From contig CAJTYU010000001.1 in assembly GCA_910584095.1 (NCBI GenBank), positions 248,001 through 312,000 of the forward strand: a stretch of 64,000 nt of DNA. The letters are read 5' to 3'. Within the stretch, counting starts at the first letter, position 1; the number at the start of each line of letters is the position of its first letter. The notes below the pieces were generated by a model. The model was not told where the DNA came from, did no database searches, and saw only the letters and a list, made by a program, of their open reading frames with translations. A program made the translations under genes and the position numbers. Positions 51,509 through 60,336 of this stretch are shown piece after piece. This DNA comes from an uncultured Dorea sp. (GTDB taxonomy: Bacteria; Bacillota; Clostridia; Lachnospirales; Lachnospiraceae).

Positions 51509-53482
51509 TTATTTCAAATGATAAGCCGCATCAAACGCTGCATGTACCGCATCCGTCACACGGCGGCCGGAATGTGCCGCATCACCCAGCAGATATACAT
51601 TGTCCATCCCTTCCAGTTCTTTTTTTAACTGATTCACCGGACGTACTCCAAGACACATGACGACTGCATCACAGGGAAGCTCAATCTGATATCCTGCCGC
51701 ATCTTCAAGCAGCACACTATTTTCTCTGATTTCTGCAAGTTTATGGCACGGCATAGTACGTACGCCGGATTTGGCGAGGCGGGAAGTCTCGTCCATAGCA
51801 ACCAGTGGAAATGCTGTAAGTCCCATTGCCGGAAGCATATCAATATCGGTCACTTCGTTGCCCTTTTCCTGCAGAAATTCTGCCGTTTCCATTCCGGTCA
51901 GCCCGCCGCCTGCTACTACAATCTTCTTGTTCTCAAACGTTACTTTCCCAGTCAGCACATCCTGCGCCGTGTATACCTGCTCGCCTTCAATTCCCGGAAT
52001 ACTCTTCGGCAATACTGCGACCGAGCCGGTACACAACATTACTGTATACGGATTTAATGCTTTAATCTCATCAGCCGTAACCTCTGTATCAAGCTTTACG
52101 GTTGCGCCCAGCTTCTCCAGCTGTTTCTCTGCATATTTAATAAAGTTCCCCATCTTTCCGCGCTGCGGCGGCAGCGAGGACAGATGCATCTGTCCGCCCA
52201 GATAGTTTTCCTTTTCAAAAAGCGTAACATCAAATTTCCGTTCCGCAAGAATCATGGCGGCTTCCAGTCCGGCCGGCCCGCTTCCCACTACAACAGCCTT
52301 ACGTCCGCCGCCATCCTGCTTTGGTGCATCATAATGGGTTTCATCTCCAAGATACGGATTAACCGAGCACTGTACATGTCCTTCCTCGGTATACAGCGCA
52401 TTGCCTGTTGACTCAAAACAATACATACATCCCAGACATTTACGGATCTCTTCACTTCTTCCATCCAGCGCTTTTACACCCCATTCCGGATCGGCAAGCC
52501 ATGAACGGCCCATTGCTATAAAGTCTATGCTGCCATCTTCCAATACCTTCTCGCAGAACTCAGGCTCACGGAATACCGAAGTTGCAGACACAGGAACTGA
52601 CACTGCTTTTTTGAGTTCTGCTGCAAATGGGAGTTTCCATCCCTGCTGATAAGTGGTCGGTTCTACAATGGTATTTCCCGTGAAATGCGTACCGGAAGAT
52701 ACATTAATCAAGTCTGCCCCCGCTCTCTCGCAAGCCGCGGCCGTCTTCGCCGACTCTTCTACGGTGATTCCACTCCTCATTCCGACTGCATCCAGAAATT
52801 CGCTGCTGCTTAAGCGAACCGAGATCGGAAAATCTTTGCCGCATGTTTCACGAATGGCGCCGATAATTTCTAACAGGAAACGCATACGGTTCTCTAAACT
52901 TCCGCCGTATTCGTCCGTTCTGAAATTATCATTCGCGCTCAAAAACTGAGTAATCAGGTAACCATGTCCGGCATGAACCTCAATACCGTCAAGTCCCGCT
53001 TTCCGGGCCCGCTTTGCAGCAGAAGCAAAATCATTTACCAGACCATGAATCTCTTCCACCGTCAGCGCCCTCGTCGGCTCCGGTGCAATTATGCTGGGAA
53101 ATGGTGAAGAAGATACCAGCTCCTGCACCGATGTATTTAGCGCCAGATGCGTCTCTCTGCCCGGATGATGAAGCTGTGCAAAGATTTTCGCGCCATATTT
53201 ATGTACCGAATCTGCCAGTTTCTGAAAGCTTGGAATTACCTCGTCCTTTGCAAGAGATAACTGGGCGTATTCCCCCACTCCATGAGTCTCATTGACTCTT
53301 GTAATTTCTGTAATGATCAGTCCGGCGCCGCCTTTAGCGCGCTGCGTGTAAAATTCGATAAATTCATCCGTCGCTGCTCCGCTGTGAGTCCCAACGCCAA
53401 CACCCATCGCCGTCATAATCAGACGGTTCTTTGTCTCCAGACTGCCAATATGTCCTTTCTTTCCCAAATATTTGAATGCCAT
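51509..53482 (-). CDS. OYE-type Fe-S flavin enoate reductase (BaiCD/BaiH-like)
   Basis: A 657-residue NADH:flavin oxidoreductase of the 2,4-dienoyl-CoA reductase group. Residues 1-345 are the FMN barrel (HAGHGYLITQFLSANDNFR at 170-188), then the 4Fe-4S ligands Cys349, Cys352, Cys355 and Cys372, and a C-terminal FAD/NAD(P) domain with VVVGSGPAGLEAA (397-409) and VVAGGGLTGMETA. Relatives reduce enone or dienoyl C=C bonds, among them the bile-acid BaiCD and BaiH. The 4Fe-4S spacing CxxCxxC is tighter than the usual CxxCxxxC. Its ribosome site lies inside the end of copy 2, two bases separating stop and start, so the two are coupled. Confidence 0.92.
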   Translation of the reverse strand: MAFKYLGKKGHIGSLETKNRLIMTAMGVGVGTHSGAATDEFIEFYTQRAKGGAGLIITEITRVNETHGVGEYAQLSLAKDEVIPSFQKLADSVHKYGAKIFAQLHHPGRETHLALNTSVQELVSSSPFPSIIAPEPTRALTVEEIHGLVNDFASAAKRARKAGLDGIEVHAGHGYLITQFLSANDNFRTDEYGGSLENRMRFLLEIIGAIRETCGKDFPISVRLSSSEFLDAVGMRSGITVEESAKTAAACERAGADLINVSSGTHFTGNTIVEPTTYQQGWKLPFAAELKKAVSVPVSATSVFREPEFCEKVLEDGSIDFIAMGRSWLADPEWGVKALDGRSEEIRKCLGCMYCFESTGNALYTEEGHVQCSVNPYLGDETHYDAPKQDGGGRKAVVVGSGPAGLEAAMILAERKFDVTLFEKENYLGGQMHLSSLPPQRGKMGNFIKYAEKQLEKLGATVKLDTEVTADEIKALNPYTVMLCTGSVAVLPKSIPGIEGEQVYTAQDVLTGKVTFENKKIVVAGGGLTGMETAEFLQEKGNEVTDIDMLPAMGLTAFPLVAMDETSRLAKSGVRTMPCHKLAEIRENSVLLEDAAGYQIELPCDAVVMCLGVRPVNQLKKELEGMDNVYLLGDAAHSGRRVTDAVHAAFDAAYHLK

Positions 53483-53484
53483 GA

Positions 53485-54318
53485 TTATCCCTCCTGACCC
53501 AGAATCATACGATCGTATCTGGTCACCAGTAATTTATTTATTCTTTTCTCTGCAGGCAGTACCTCCACCAGCTGAAGATTCTTCATCTCGATATCATTTT
53601 CACTATAAGCGCCGCCCATATTCTCTATCACCGGGAAATGCCCCCACGCATCGTTTTCGGACGACTGTAGCCGCACGGTAATTTCTCCGGGATTCCATAT
53701 CCGGTACGTATACTCCGCAATATTGGTATATAAATTCACCTGTTTAAATACGTCAAATCCGGTTCCGTCCGGTTCCATAACAGGCTGTGTGTAATAACTC
53801 ATTCCGCCGCACTTCTTGCCGGGTTCCGGCTCTCCGTAAATTCCGCCGGTTCCCGGATTATTATATTGTCCCAGCTTGATTGATACATCCAGCAGAGTGA
53901 CGCCGCCGCGTTCTGCGATTCCCCTCATACATTCTCCATTTTTCTCTATTCTGATGCAGTCCTCAGATTCGCACATTTTCTTAGGCAGTCCAAATCGTTC
54001 CCTTCCTCCCAGCGTCGCCATCTCAGCCCCGGATCCGCTCAAAAGAAATGCTGTAGGGAACATGCCGATCTGTCCTTTATATCTGGCGTAAACACCCAGC
54101 ATCGCTTCCCGGTACGGACTGGCAAATGCCGGCTTATGAATCTCCACCACATATCCTGACACCAGCGGAAACGCCGGCTCCAAAGGTTCCGGCAGCATCT
54201 GTGCAATAGCGTCCAGTTCTGTTCTGAATGTGAAGTATATTCCCTTTTCATCTCCCATCAGAGAAACCGGGTTCAGTACAGCTCTTTCATCCGACAATAC
54301 AAATTCTGTCTTCTTCAT
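53485..54318 (-). CDS. acetoacetate decarboxylase family protein (copy 2)
   Basis: A 277-residue acetoacetate-decarboxylase-like protein with GGRERFGLPKKMCESED, giving Lys113/Lys114 as the Schiff-base pair. It carries a Gly/Pro-rich insertion (GQYNNPGTGGIYGEPEPG) absent from copy 1. First gene of the operon; translation of the reductase is coupled to its end. A near-perfect palindrome and possible operators lie in the 197-base gap to the divergent TetR-type gene. Confidence 0.87.
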   Translation of the reverse strand: MKKTEFVLSDERAVLNPVSLMGDEKGIYFTFRTELDAIAQMLPEPLEPAFPLVSGYVVEIHKPAFASPYREAMLGVYARYKGQIGMFPTAFLLSGSGAEMATLGGRERFGLPKKMCESEDCIRIEKNGECMRGIAERGGVTLLDVSIKLGQYNNPGTGGIYGEPEPGKKCGGMSYYTQPVMEPDGTGFDVFKQVNLYTNIAEYTYRIWNPGEITVRLQSSENDAWGHFPVIENMGGAYSENDIEMKNLQLVEVLPAEKRINKLLVTRYDRMILGQEG

Positions 54319-54329
54319 AACCTCTTTCC

Positions 54330-54353
54330 TGTTACTGTTGTGTGAACAGTAAC
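54330..54353. repeat. collapsed copy of the CTGTTACTGTTCAC inverted repeat
   Basis: CTGTTACTGTT-GTG-TGAACAGTAAC: the two arms of the element seen at 33553-33690 are joined with only three bases between. It sits just upstream of the decarboxylase copy 2 gene and may also act as a leader hairpin. Confidence 0.6.
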
Positions 54354-54400
54354 TCTTTCCTTTCTCTTTTATCTCTTTTTTGTGTAATCCGTTGCAACTT

Positions 54401-54412
54401 ATAACACGTTAT
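54401..54412. promoter_or_regulatory. candidate operator of the TetR-type regulator
   Basis: ATAACACGTTAT, palindromic at 10 of 12 positions, about midway in the divergent region, with further GTAAC motifs at 54452-54456 and 54477-54481. TetR proteins bind such dyads in shared promoters. Inference only. Confidence 0.4.
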
Positions 54413-54515
54413 GTTATTATTTTATCAGAAAAAATTGTCAGGAAATAATGTGTAACGTTTCAAAGAAGTCAGTTTTGTAACCTTTCTTATGTGATTTTTT
54501 GTAACAGGTGGAATT

Positions 54516-55052
54516 ATGGATAAAAGAACAATAGAAAATATACGCGTCAAAAATCAAATTGCCGCTGCATATATTGAATTATTAAAGCAAAGTTCTGTAG
54601 AAGATGCAGAAATGATTACCATTTCACAGATCACTTCTAAGGCAAATGTATCCCGAATGGCATATTATAGGAATTTTACGTCAAAGACAAATATTATCGA
54701 ATATTATTTTTCAGAATCATTATGGCAGGAATTTCAAGAAATTCTGCCTGTCGGCTGTCCATTCTGGACTGTAGAATATGGCACTGTTTTTTATCAGCAT
54801 CTAAGAAAACACCGTGAGGAGATTCTTGTGCTGAAACGGCATGGTTATGCAGAGCTTATCTTGTCAGCATTCAATTCTATTAATGAAGAATTAATCGGTG
54901 ATATGCCCCGCAATTCGATTGATCGATTTCAAATATACTACGCTGCCGGCGCGTCCTATAACGCCATGCTATACTGGCTGGAAGAAGGATGCAAAGAATC
55001 GCCGAAAGATATATCCCGAAATTTCATCTCATTTATCGGGCAGGCGCAATAA
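54516..55052 (+). CDS. TetR/AcrR-family regulator
   Basis: A 178-residue protein. The N-terminal 60 residues form the TetR helix-turn-helix (MITISQITSKANVSRMAYY, RNFTSKTNIIEYYF), the remainder is an all-helical ligand domain with a TetR_C-like YAAGASYNAMLYWLEEGCK ending. AGGTGG precedes the ATG. Its divergent placement next to the decarboxylase/reductase operon makes it the likely repressor of that operon, with the pathway substrate as inducer. Confidence 0.87.
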   Translation: MDKRTIENIRVKNQIAAAYIELLKQSSVEDAEMITISQITSKANVSRMAYYRNFTSKTNIIEYYFSESLWQEFQEILPVGCPFWTVEYGTVFYQHLRKHREEILVLKRHGYAELILSAFNSINEELIGDMPRNSIDRFQIYYAAGASYNAMLYWLEEGCKESPKDISRNFISFIGQAQ

Positions 55053-55184
55053 ATGCCCGGATTTCTACGAGTGGATCAATCACCGTGTTACTATGCACAA
55101 TAGACTTGCATCACTTTCTCTCACCCGTTATATTATAGATACAAAAAGAAACAACCGCCCACAAAGTGGTTAGCCTCATTCGGC

Positions 55185-55227
55185 AAATAAGTCTGCCTGA
55201 CTGGCCAAGTACAAGGCAGACTTATTT
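55185..55227. terminator. bidirectional terminator
   Basis: AAATAAGTCTGCC and GGCAGACTTATTT, perfect 13-base arms, T-rich on each side; between the converging TetR-type gene and the ABC exporter gene. Confidence 0.9.
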
Positions 55228-55287
55228 ATTTTCGCTTGCTCTCAATATAGGCAAACATATTTGATTTTTTATTGCAAATATGATTTA

Positions 55288-57114
55288 TTACCGGAACACC
55301 TCCAGCATCCGCTCCTCCTCAAACTGCTTGGAATACAGCCTATAATACTGCCCCTTTCTTCTAATCAGCTCCCTGTGGTTTCCCTGCTCGATGATCCTCC
55401 CGTCTTTCATTACCAATATAATATCCGCATTCCGCACCGTGGAGAGACGATGGGCGATCATAAAGGACGTATGGTCTTTTAAGAGCAGCTCCGTCGCCTT
55501 CTGGATCAGCTGCTCCGTCCATGTATCAATGGAAGAGGTCGCTTCGTCCAGCACGAAGATCGCCGGTTTTGCAAGAATCGCCCTTGCAAAGGATATGAGC
55601 TGCTTTTCTCCTGTTGACAGCCGGTTTCCGCCTTCGCCCACATCGGTATCATACCCTTTTTCCAACCGGTCGATCACCTGATCCGCCGATACCTGTCTGG
55701 CTGCTTCCTCCACCTCTCCGTCCGTTGCATCCAGTCTCCCATAACGGATATTCTCCCGGATGGTACCGGAGAACAGATGGGGATTCTGCAGCACGTACCC
55801 GATCTGGCTGTGGAGCCAAAGCTGGGAACGCTCCCTGTAATCCTTGCCGTCAATCAGGATCTGCCCCTCGGTTGGCTCAAAGAACCGTCCCGCCAGATTG
55901 ACGATTGTGGATTTTCCGGCTCCCGTATCCCCTACAATCGCCACGGTGGTTCCGGCAGGAATCTTCAGATTAAAATGCTCCAGCACATTTTCTTTTCCGT
56001 CAGGATAGCAGAAAGTCACGTCCCGAAATTCGATATCACCCTTAATCGGCTCCCAGTTTTCCTTCTTTGGATGCATAGAATCACCGTATTTCTCCCGCAC
56101 TTCAGGCGAATCGGTAATATTAGGCTCCTGCTCTAGGAGTCCTGTCACCCGCTCGATATTTGCCTGACAGGAGATCAAGTCTGACAAAAGCCTTGCAAGC
56201 TGCTGGATCGGCTCAAAAATTCCCACCGCGTAGGACAGGAATACAGACAGCGTACCCAGCGCGATCATCCGGTTCTGCACGAAATATCCGCCCCTTGCCA
56301 AAACAAATGCCATTACTATAGAGCTGAAAAAGAGAATCAGCGGCATATAAACGGCGGTCAGTTTCGCAAGAGTCATAGAACTCCCCTTCATCCGCCCGGT
56401 AATTTCCTGAAACGCTCTGTCATTCTGCTCTTCCATAACCAGCGTCTTGCTGGTCTGCACTCCGGTAATCCCCTCGTTAAAGGCGCCGGTAATCTCGGAA
56501 TTGGTCTCCCGGATCTTCCGGTTCCAAAGCAGCATCCGTTTTTGGAAAAATACCGTAAGCAGTGCAAGAAACGGCACCACCAGCAATACGATCAGCGCCA
56601 GCCGCCAATTTAACACAAACATAATTCCAAATACGCCAATCACATAAGCAAATGCCCAGAACATGTCCACCAATCCCCATGCAAGAACCGTGGCAATCTT
56701 TAGGGTATCGCTCATCACCCTTGCATGGATATACCCCACCGGCGTCGTATTATAATAGGAAAAGGAGAGTTTCTGCAGATGAACAAACTGCGCCCGTTTC
56801 AAATCCTTTCCCACATTCATCTCAATGTGGATCGCGGCCCGGACGCTGAAAAAAAGGCTCGCCGCCTGCAAAAGGATCGCCAGTACATAAACCACGGCAA
56901 ACACACCAATCCCTTCCAGCGTATTCGGCACCACAAAATGATCGATCGCATAGCTCTGAAACAGCGGGATTCCCACATCCGTCAGCACAAGAACCACATT
57001 CAGGCTGACAGTCGTTGCAAAATAGCGGTAGTAAGGCCGGAAAAAGGGCAGCATCTTCTTCCACACCGATAAGCTGAAATTCTGATTCCCCTTCTCTTTC
57101 TCTTTCTTCTCCAT
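55288..57114 (-). CDS. ABC exporter half-transporter, partner 1
   Basis: A 608-residue type I ABC exporter from the ATG at 57114 (GGAAGGAGGCGGG upstream; a longer frame to 57192 runs through the upstream hairpin). Six membrane segments in residues 25-320, then the ATPase: Walker A GDTGAGKST, Walker B FVLDEATSS with the catalytic Glu, H-loop IAHRLST, but the signature is LSTGE instead of LSGGQ. With the next protein it should form a heterodimer with one degenerate ATP site. Substrate unknown; drugs, lipids and peptides are typical. Confidence 0.93.
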   Translation of the reverse strand: MEKKEKEKGNQNFSLSVWKKMLPFFRPYYRYFATTVSLNVVLVLTDVGIPLFQSYAIDHFVVPNTLEGIGVFAVVYVLAILLQAASLFFSVRAAIHIEMNVGKDLKRAQFVHLQKLSFSYYNTTPVGYIHARVMSDTLKIATVLAWGLVDMFWAFAYVIGVFGIMFVLNWRLALIVLLVVPFLALLTVFFQKRMLLWNRKIRETNSEITGAFNEGITGVQTSKTLVMEEQNDRAFQEITGRMKGSSMTLAKLTAVYMPLILFFSSIVMAFVLARGGYFVQNRMIALGTLSVFLSYAVGIFEPIQQLARLLSDLISCQANIERVTGLLEQEPNITDSPEVREKYGDSMHPKKENWEPIKGDIEFRDVTFCYPDGKENVLEHFNLKIPAGTTVAIVGDTGAGKSTIVNLAGRFFEPTEGQILIDGKDYRERSQLWLHSQIGYVLQNPHLFSGTIRENIRYGRLDATDGEVEEAARQVSADQVIDRLEKGYDTDVGEGGNRLSTGEKQLISFARAILAKPAIFVLDEATSSIDTWTEQLIQKATELLLKDHTSFMIAHRLSTVRNADIILVMKDGRIIEQGNHRELIRRKGQYYRLYSKQFEEERMLEVFR

Positions 57115-57172
57115 ATGTCCCGCCTCCTTCCAATTCTGCGTTCCGTCATATAAAAGTACGCTGCTCTTATAA

Positions 57173-57198
57173 TCTGTTACTGCGCGTTTCACGCGCAG
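57173..57198. repeat. hairpin between the two ABC genes, partial repeat copy
   Basis: CTGTTACTG (57173-57181) shares its sequence with the left arm of the element at 33553, then CTGCGCG-TTTCA-CGCGCAG (57180-57198) makes a perfect seven-base stem in the intercistronic gap. Confidence 0.45.
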
Positions 57199-57244
57199 CA
57201 GCCAGAATCTTTCTATATCAATATCAACGCGGAAACGCCAAGCG

Positions 57245-59011
57245 TCATGATTGCGCCAAGAGCCGCCTGTCGTCCTGATTCATCTGTATCTCGTAAATCT
57301 TCTGGTAAATCCCTCCATTACGGCACAACTCCTGATGCGTCCCTAATTCCTCCACCCTTCCGTGGTTCAGTACCAGAATCTGATCCGCTTCCATTAAAGT
57401 CGTAATGCGGTGAGAAATGAGAATCACAGTAGCATCTTTCATTTTCTCCTTAAGAGCTCCCCGGATCTTAGAATCAGTCTCCGCATCCACTGCGGACAGA
57501 GAATCGTCAAACACCATGACCGGAGCTTTCGCCAGCAGCATTCTGGCAATGGCCACCCTCTGCCGCTGTCCCCCGGACAAAGTGACTCCCCGCTCTCCTA
57601 CCATAGTCTCGTAACCGTCCGCAAACCCCATGATCGCGTCGTCCACGCATGCAGTCCGCGCCGCTTCCCTGATTTCTTCCATTGATGCCGCTGGGTTGGA
57701 GGCCGCGATATTTTCCCGGATGGTTCTGGAAAAGAGAAAAGGCTCCTGAAGCACCATGCCGATATGCTCCCTCAGCCATCCTCTGGATATCTCGCGGATA
57801 TCGATACCGCCGATGCGAACCGTCCCTTCTTCCAGATCGTAGAGCCTGTCCAAGAGATGCACAACGGTAGATTTTCCGCTTCCGGTTCCTCCTAATATCC
57901 CAAAGGCAGCGCCTTCCCTGATGTGAACGCTCACATCCTCCAGCACACTTCCCCCATCCCCATATCCAAAGGTCACATGCTCTAAGGCAATGTCCATATG
58001 CTCCGGCTCTTTCCCCGCATCAGACATATCCTCCTCGGCAGAATCCAGAATATAGTTCACCCGGTCAAAGGATACGCCCGCCTTGCTCATCTCCGACAGG
58101 ATACGCCCCAGACTTCTCACCGGCCACACCAACGTCGTATTATAGGAAGCAAAAGCGATAAATTCCCCCGCTGTAATGTTCCCATGCACCGCTTCAACGG
58201 CTCCCATGGTAATAATAAAGATCACCTGAAAGCCTGTGATCAAATCCCCTATGCCCCAATAAAGGCCGGATAAGGTTCCCAGCTTTATCCAAAGTCTTGC
58301 AAAGATACGGTTCTTCTCATCAAACCGGTCGATTTCAAACCTTTCCTGGCCGAAAGCCCGCACCACCCGGACTCCGGTGGAATTTTCCTGCACCACTGTG
58401 GACAACTCTCCTTCGGCTTCGTCCGCATTGGTAAAATTCCTTGCGATCAGCTGATAAAAAACGCCTGAATACGCCATAACAATCGGGATAAACACCAGCG
58501 CCACCAGCGTTAATTTCAGATTCATCGAGAACATCATCCCTAAGGACACCGCCAGCAAAAAGACTGTCCGGAATACCTCCAGCGCCTGAGTCACCACAAA
58601 ATTCCGGATGGTCTCCACGTCCGTCGTACACCGCTGGATAATATCCCCGGTCTGGTTTTTGCCATGCCACTTCATAGGCAGCCGCTGTACATGATAAAAC
58701 AGCATGTCCCTCATATTTTTCGCAAAGGTCTCTCCCGCCTTCGCCGTATTGCTCCGGTAAAGATAGACCGCAGTTCCGTTAGCCAGCGCAATCCCAATCA
58801 CCAAGAGCGATAAAATCCACAAATTCTCTTTCAGGTATGGAATCCCTCCCGGCGCCAGCACCCGGTCTATGGTAAAACTGAAAATCTTAGGGATCAGGGC
58901 ATTCAGCATCGTCGACGCAAATGAAGCCGCCAGAACGATCGCAAAATTTCCCTTCGCGTTCTGAGAAAACCGCAGTATTAAGTTAAACCGTCCCTTTTTC
59001 TTTCTCTGCAT
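57245..59011 (-). CDS. ABC exporter half-transporter, partner 2
   Basis: A 588-residue type I ABC exporter. Membrane domain about 20-310, ATPase with Walker A GGTGSGKST and a canonical LSGGQRQRVAIAR signature, but Walker B reads VMVFDDSLSAVD: aspartate replaces the catalytic glutamate. This is the complementary defect to partner 1, so one composite site is complete (Glu of partner 1, LSGGQ of partner 2) and the other is not, as in TM287/288 and BmrCD. It is the upstream gene of the pair. Confidence 0.94.
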   Translation of the reverse strand: MQRKKKGRFNLILRFSQNAKGNFAIVLAASFASTMLNALIPKIFSFTIDRVLAPGGIPYLKENLWILSLLVIGIALANGTAVYLYRSNTAKAGETFAKNMRDMLFYHVQRLPMKWHGKNQTGDIIQRCTTDVETIRNFVVTQALEVFRTVFLLAVSLGMMFSMNLKLTLVALVFIPIVMAYSGVFYQLIARNFTNADEAEGELSTVVQENSTGVRVVRAFGQERFEIDRFDEKNRIFARLWIKLGTLSGLYWGIGDLITGFQVIFIITMGAVEAVHGNITAGEFIAFASYNTTLVWPVRSLGRILSEMSKAGVSFDRVNYILDSAEEDMSDAGKEPEHMDIALEHVTFGYGDGGSVLEDVSVHIREGAAFGILGGTGSGKSTVVHLLDRLYDLEEGTVRIGGIDIREISRGWLREHIGMVLQEPFLFSRTIRENIAASNPAASMEEIREAARTACVDDAIMGFADGYETMVGERGVTLSGGQRQRVAIARMLLAKAPVMVFDDSLSAVDAETDSKIRGALKEKMKDATVILISHRITTLMEADQILVLNHGRVEELGTHQELCRNGGIYQKIYEIQMNQDDRRLLAQS

Positions 59012-59460
59012 CCGCCCACTCCTTTACAGCTTTCGTAAATTACGCCCGCTTTCATCGCTCCTATTCGGAAACACGGTATCTTTCACTTTAATTCTGGTTG
59101 TATTATATCCAAAGAATAGCTAAAAGACAACAGATAATCCCAAAGACTACTCTTATTTTATACCGCAAAAAAATACCGCTTTGCATACACAACGCGGCGG
59201 CTTTTTGGTATTTGCAGAAAACTACATTGATAATTTCGTAATAATCATATATACTGGAACAGAATTTTCACCGGGTTTACACCGAAGGCGAACAATTTAA
59301 GCGGCGCTATCCAAATGCGCGGCAATATCCTGCCAGCGGAAAACGCGGCGGCCCATAGCTGTATTGTTTCCATGTTTCAGAAGCCAGACGGACGCACCGC
59401 TGCAAGGGCGGCATTCCGTCTCATTATCAATGAATAACACCGGAAAGGAGAATAACAAAC
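59012..59460. other. 449-base intergenic region with a ~200-base leader
   Basis: Left part: AT-rich, with a CCGC...GCGG-type hairpin near 59170-59215 ahead of a T run. Right part: from the promoter at 59227-59255 a GC-rich ~200-base stretch runs to the DUF89 start with several short stems (GCGC/GCGC at 59304-59320, GGCA/TGCC at 59322-59335, CCGC/GCGG at 59397-59411). No open frame longer than 33 codons. It may be a structured leader or decayed coding DNA. Confidence 0.4.
59227..59255 (+). promoter_or_regulatory. promoter of the DUF89 gene
   Basis: -35 TTGATA (59227-59232), 17-base spacer, -10 TATACT (59250-59255). It implies a 200-base untranslated leader. Confidence 0.7.
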
Positions 59461-60336
59461 GTGACTACAAGATGGAACTCTGAATGCGTCAAATGCATGG
59501 CGCGCAAATTTTTAGGGGATTACCCGGAAACTGCCTCCGAAGCACAGCGGATGGAATATATGAAACGGGTTTTCTCGATCCTTTCCTCCGCCAAACCAGA
59601 GGAGGGCGCCCCAGTCGTTACCGATTACATCCTAAAACTCCAGAAGGAACTGTTCGGATATACCTTCGATTTCACAGAAATCAAGCAATCCTTTAACAAA
59701 CTGATGCTGGAGCAGGAGGAAAAAATCGCCGCGGACATTCACAGCGCAGAAGATCCGCTCAGGCGGGCGGTTCAGTATGTAATGACTGGAAATTATATTG
59801 ATTTCGGCGCTTTGGATAACGTGGACAGCCACAAATTATTCGAACTGCTGTCAAAAGCGGACCGTCAGGAAATTGACGAGAAAATATTCCGGGAACTCTG
59901 CGAAGACCTGAAAGACGCTCACAGACTGGCCTATATCACCGACAACTGCGGCGAGGTGGTTCTGGACAAGCTGCTGATTGGGGCAATCCAGTCCCGATTT
60001 CCTGACATCCATGTAGACGTCATCGTCCGCGGCATGCCCGCCTTAAACGACGCCACCATAGAGGACGCCGTCCAGACCGGACTGGCTGATATTGCCAAGG
60101 TAACCGGAAACGGAACCGGCATCACCGGCACCTACCTGCCTGCGATCTCTGAGGAAGCCCGTCAGATCATTTACAATGCCGACGTACTGATCTCAAAAGG
60201 ACAGGGGAACTTTGAAACGCTGCGGGGCTGCGGGCTGAACATCTACTACATATTCCTGTGCAAATGCCAGCTATTTACCAAACGTTTCCACAAAAAGCAG
60301 TATGAAGGGCTCCTCACCAATGAAAAATATTACTGA
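59461..60336 (+). CDS. DUF89 / ARMT1-like family protein
   Basis: A 291-residue protein of the DUF89 family, metal-dependent phosphatases proposed to clear damaged sugar phosphates. The start is a GTG at 59461 with AAAGGAG upstream. Cys9 and Cys12 sit in the N-terminal helix (SECVKCMARKFLGDYP), the metal-site motif DNCGEVVLD starts at Asp161, MPALNDATIED and SKGQGNFE (245-252) complete the active site. The class with CxxC and a bacterial/archaeal origin fits. It overlaps the 3' end of the MATE gene by seven bases. Confidence 0.9.
   Translation: MTTRWNSECVKCMARKFLGDYPETASEAQRMEYMKRVFSILSSAKPEEGAPVVTDYILKLQKELFGYTFDFTEIKQSFNKLMLEQEEKIAADIHSAEDPLRRAVQYVMTGNYIDFGALDNVDSHKLFELLSKADRQEIDEKIFRELCEDLKDAHRLAYITDNCGEVVLDKLLIGAIQSRFPDIHVDVIVRGMPALNDATIEDAVQTGLADIAKVTGNGTGITGTYLPAISEEARQIIYNADVLISKGQGNFETLRGCGLNIYYIFLCKCQLFTKRFHKKQYEGLLTNEKYY

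Noticed and set aside
49902..54318. Bile-acid 7-alpha-dehydroxylation (bai) operon
   Set aside because: Only the OYE-type reductase and an SDR resemble bai genes; baiB, baiE, baiF and baiG are absent and two ADC-like genes are foreign to it.
59262..59460. Cobalamin riboswitch in the DUF89 leader
   Set aside because: The GCCAGCGG segment is only superficially like the B12 box; the other conserved blocks are missing.
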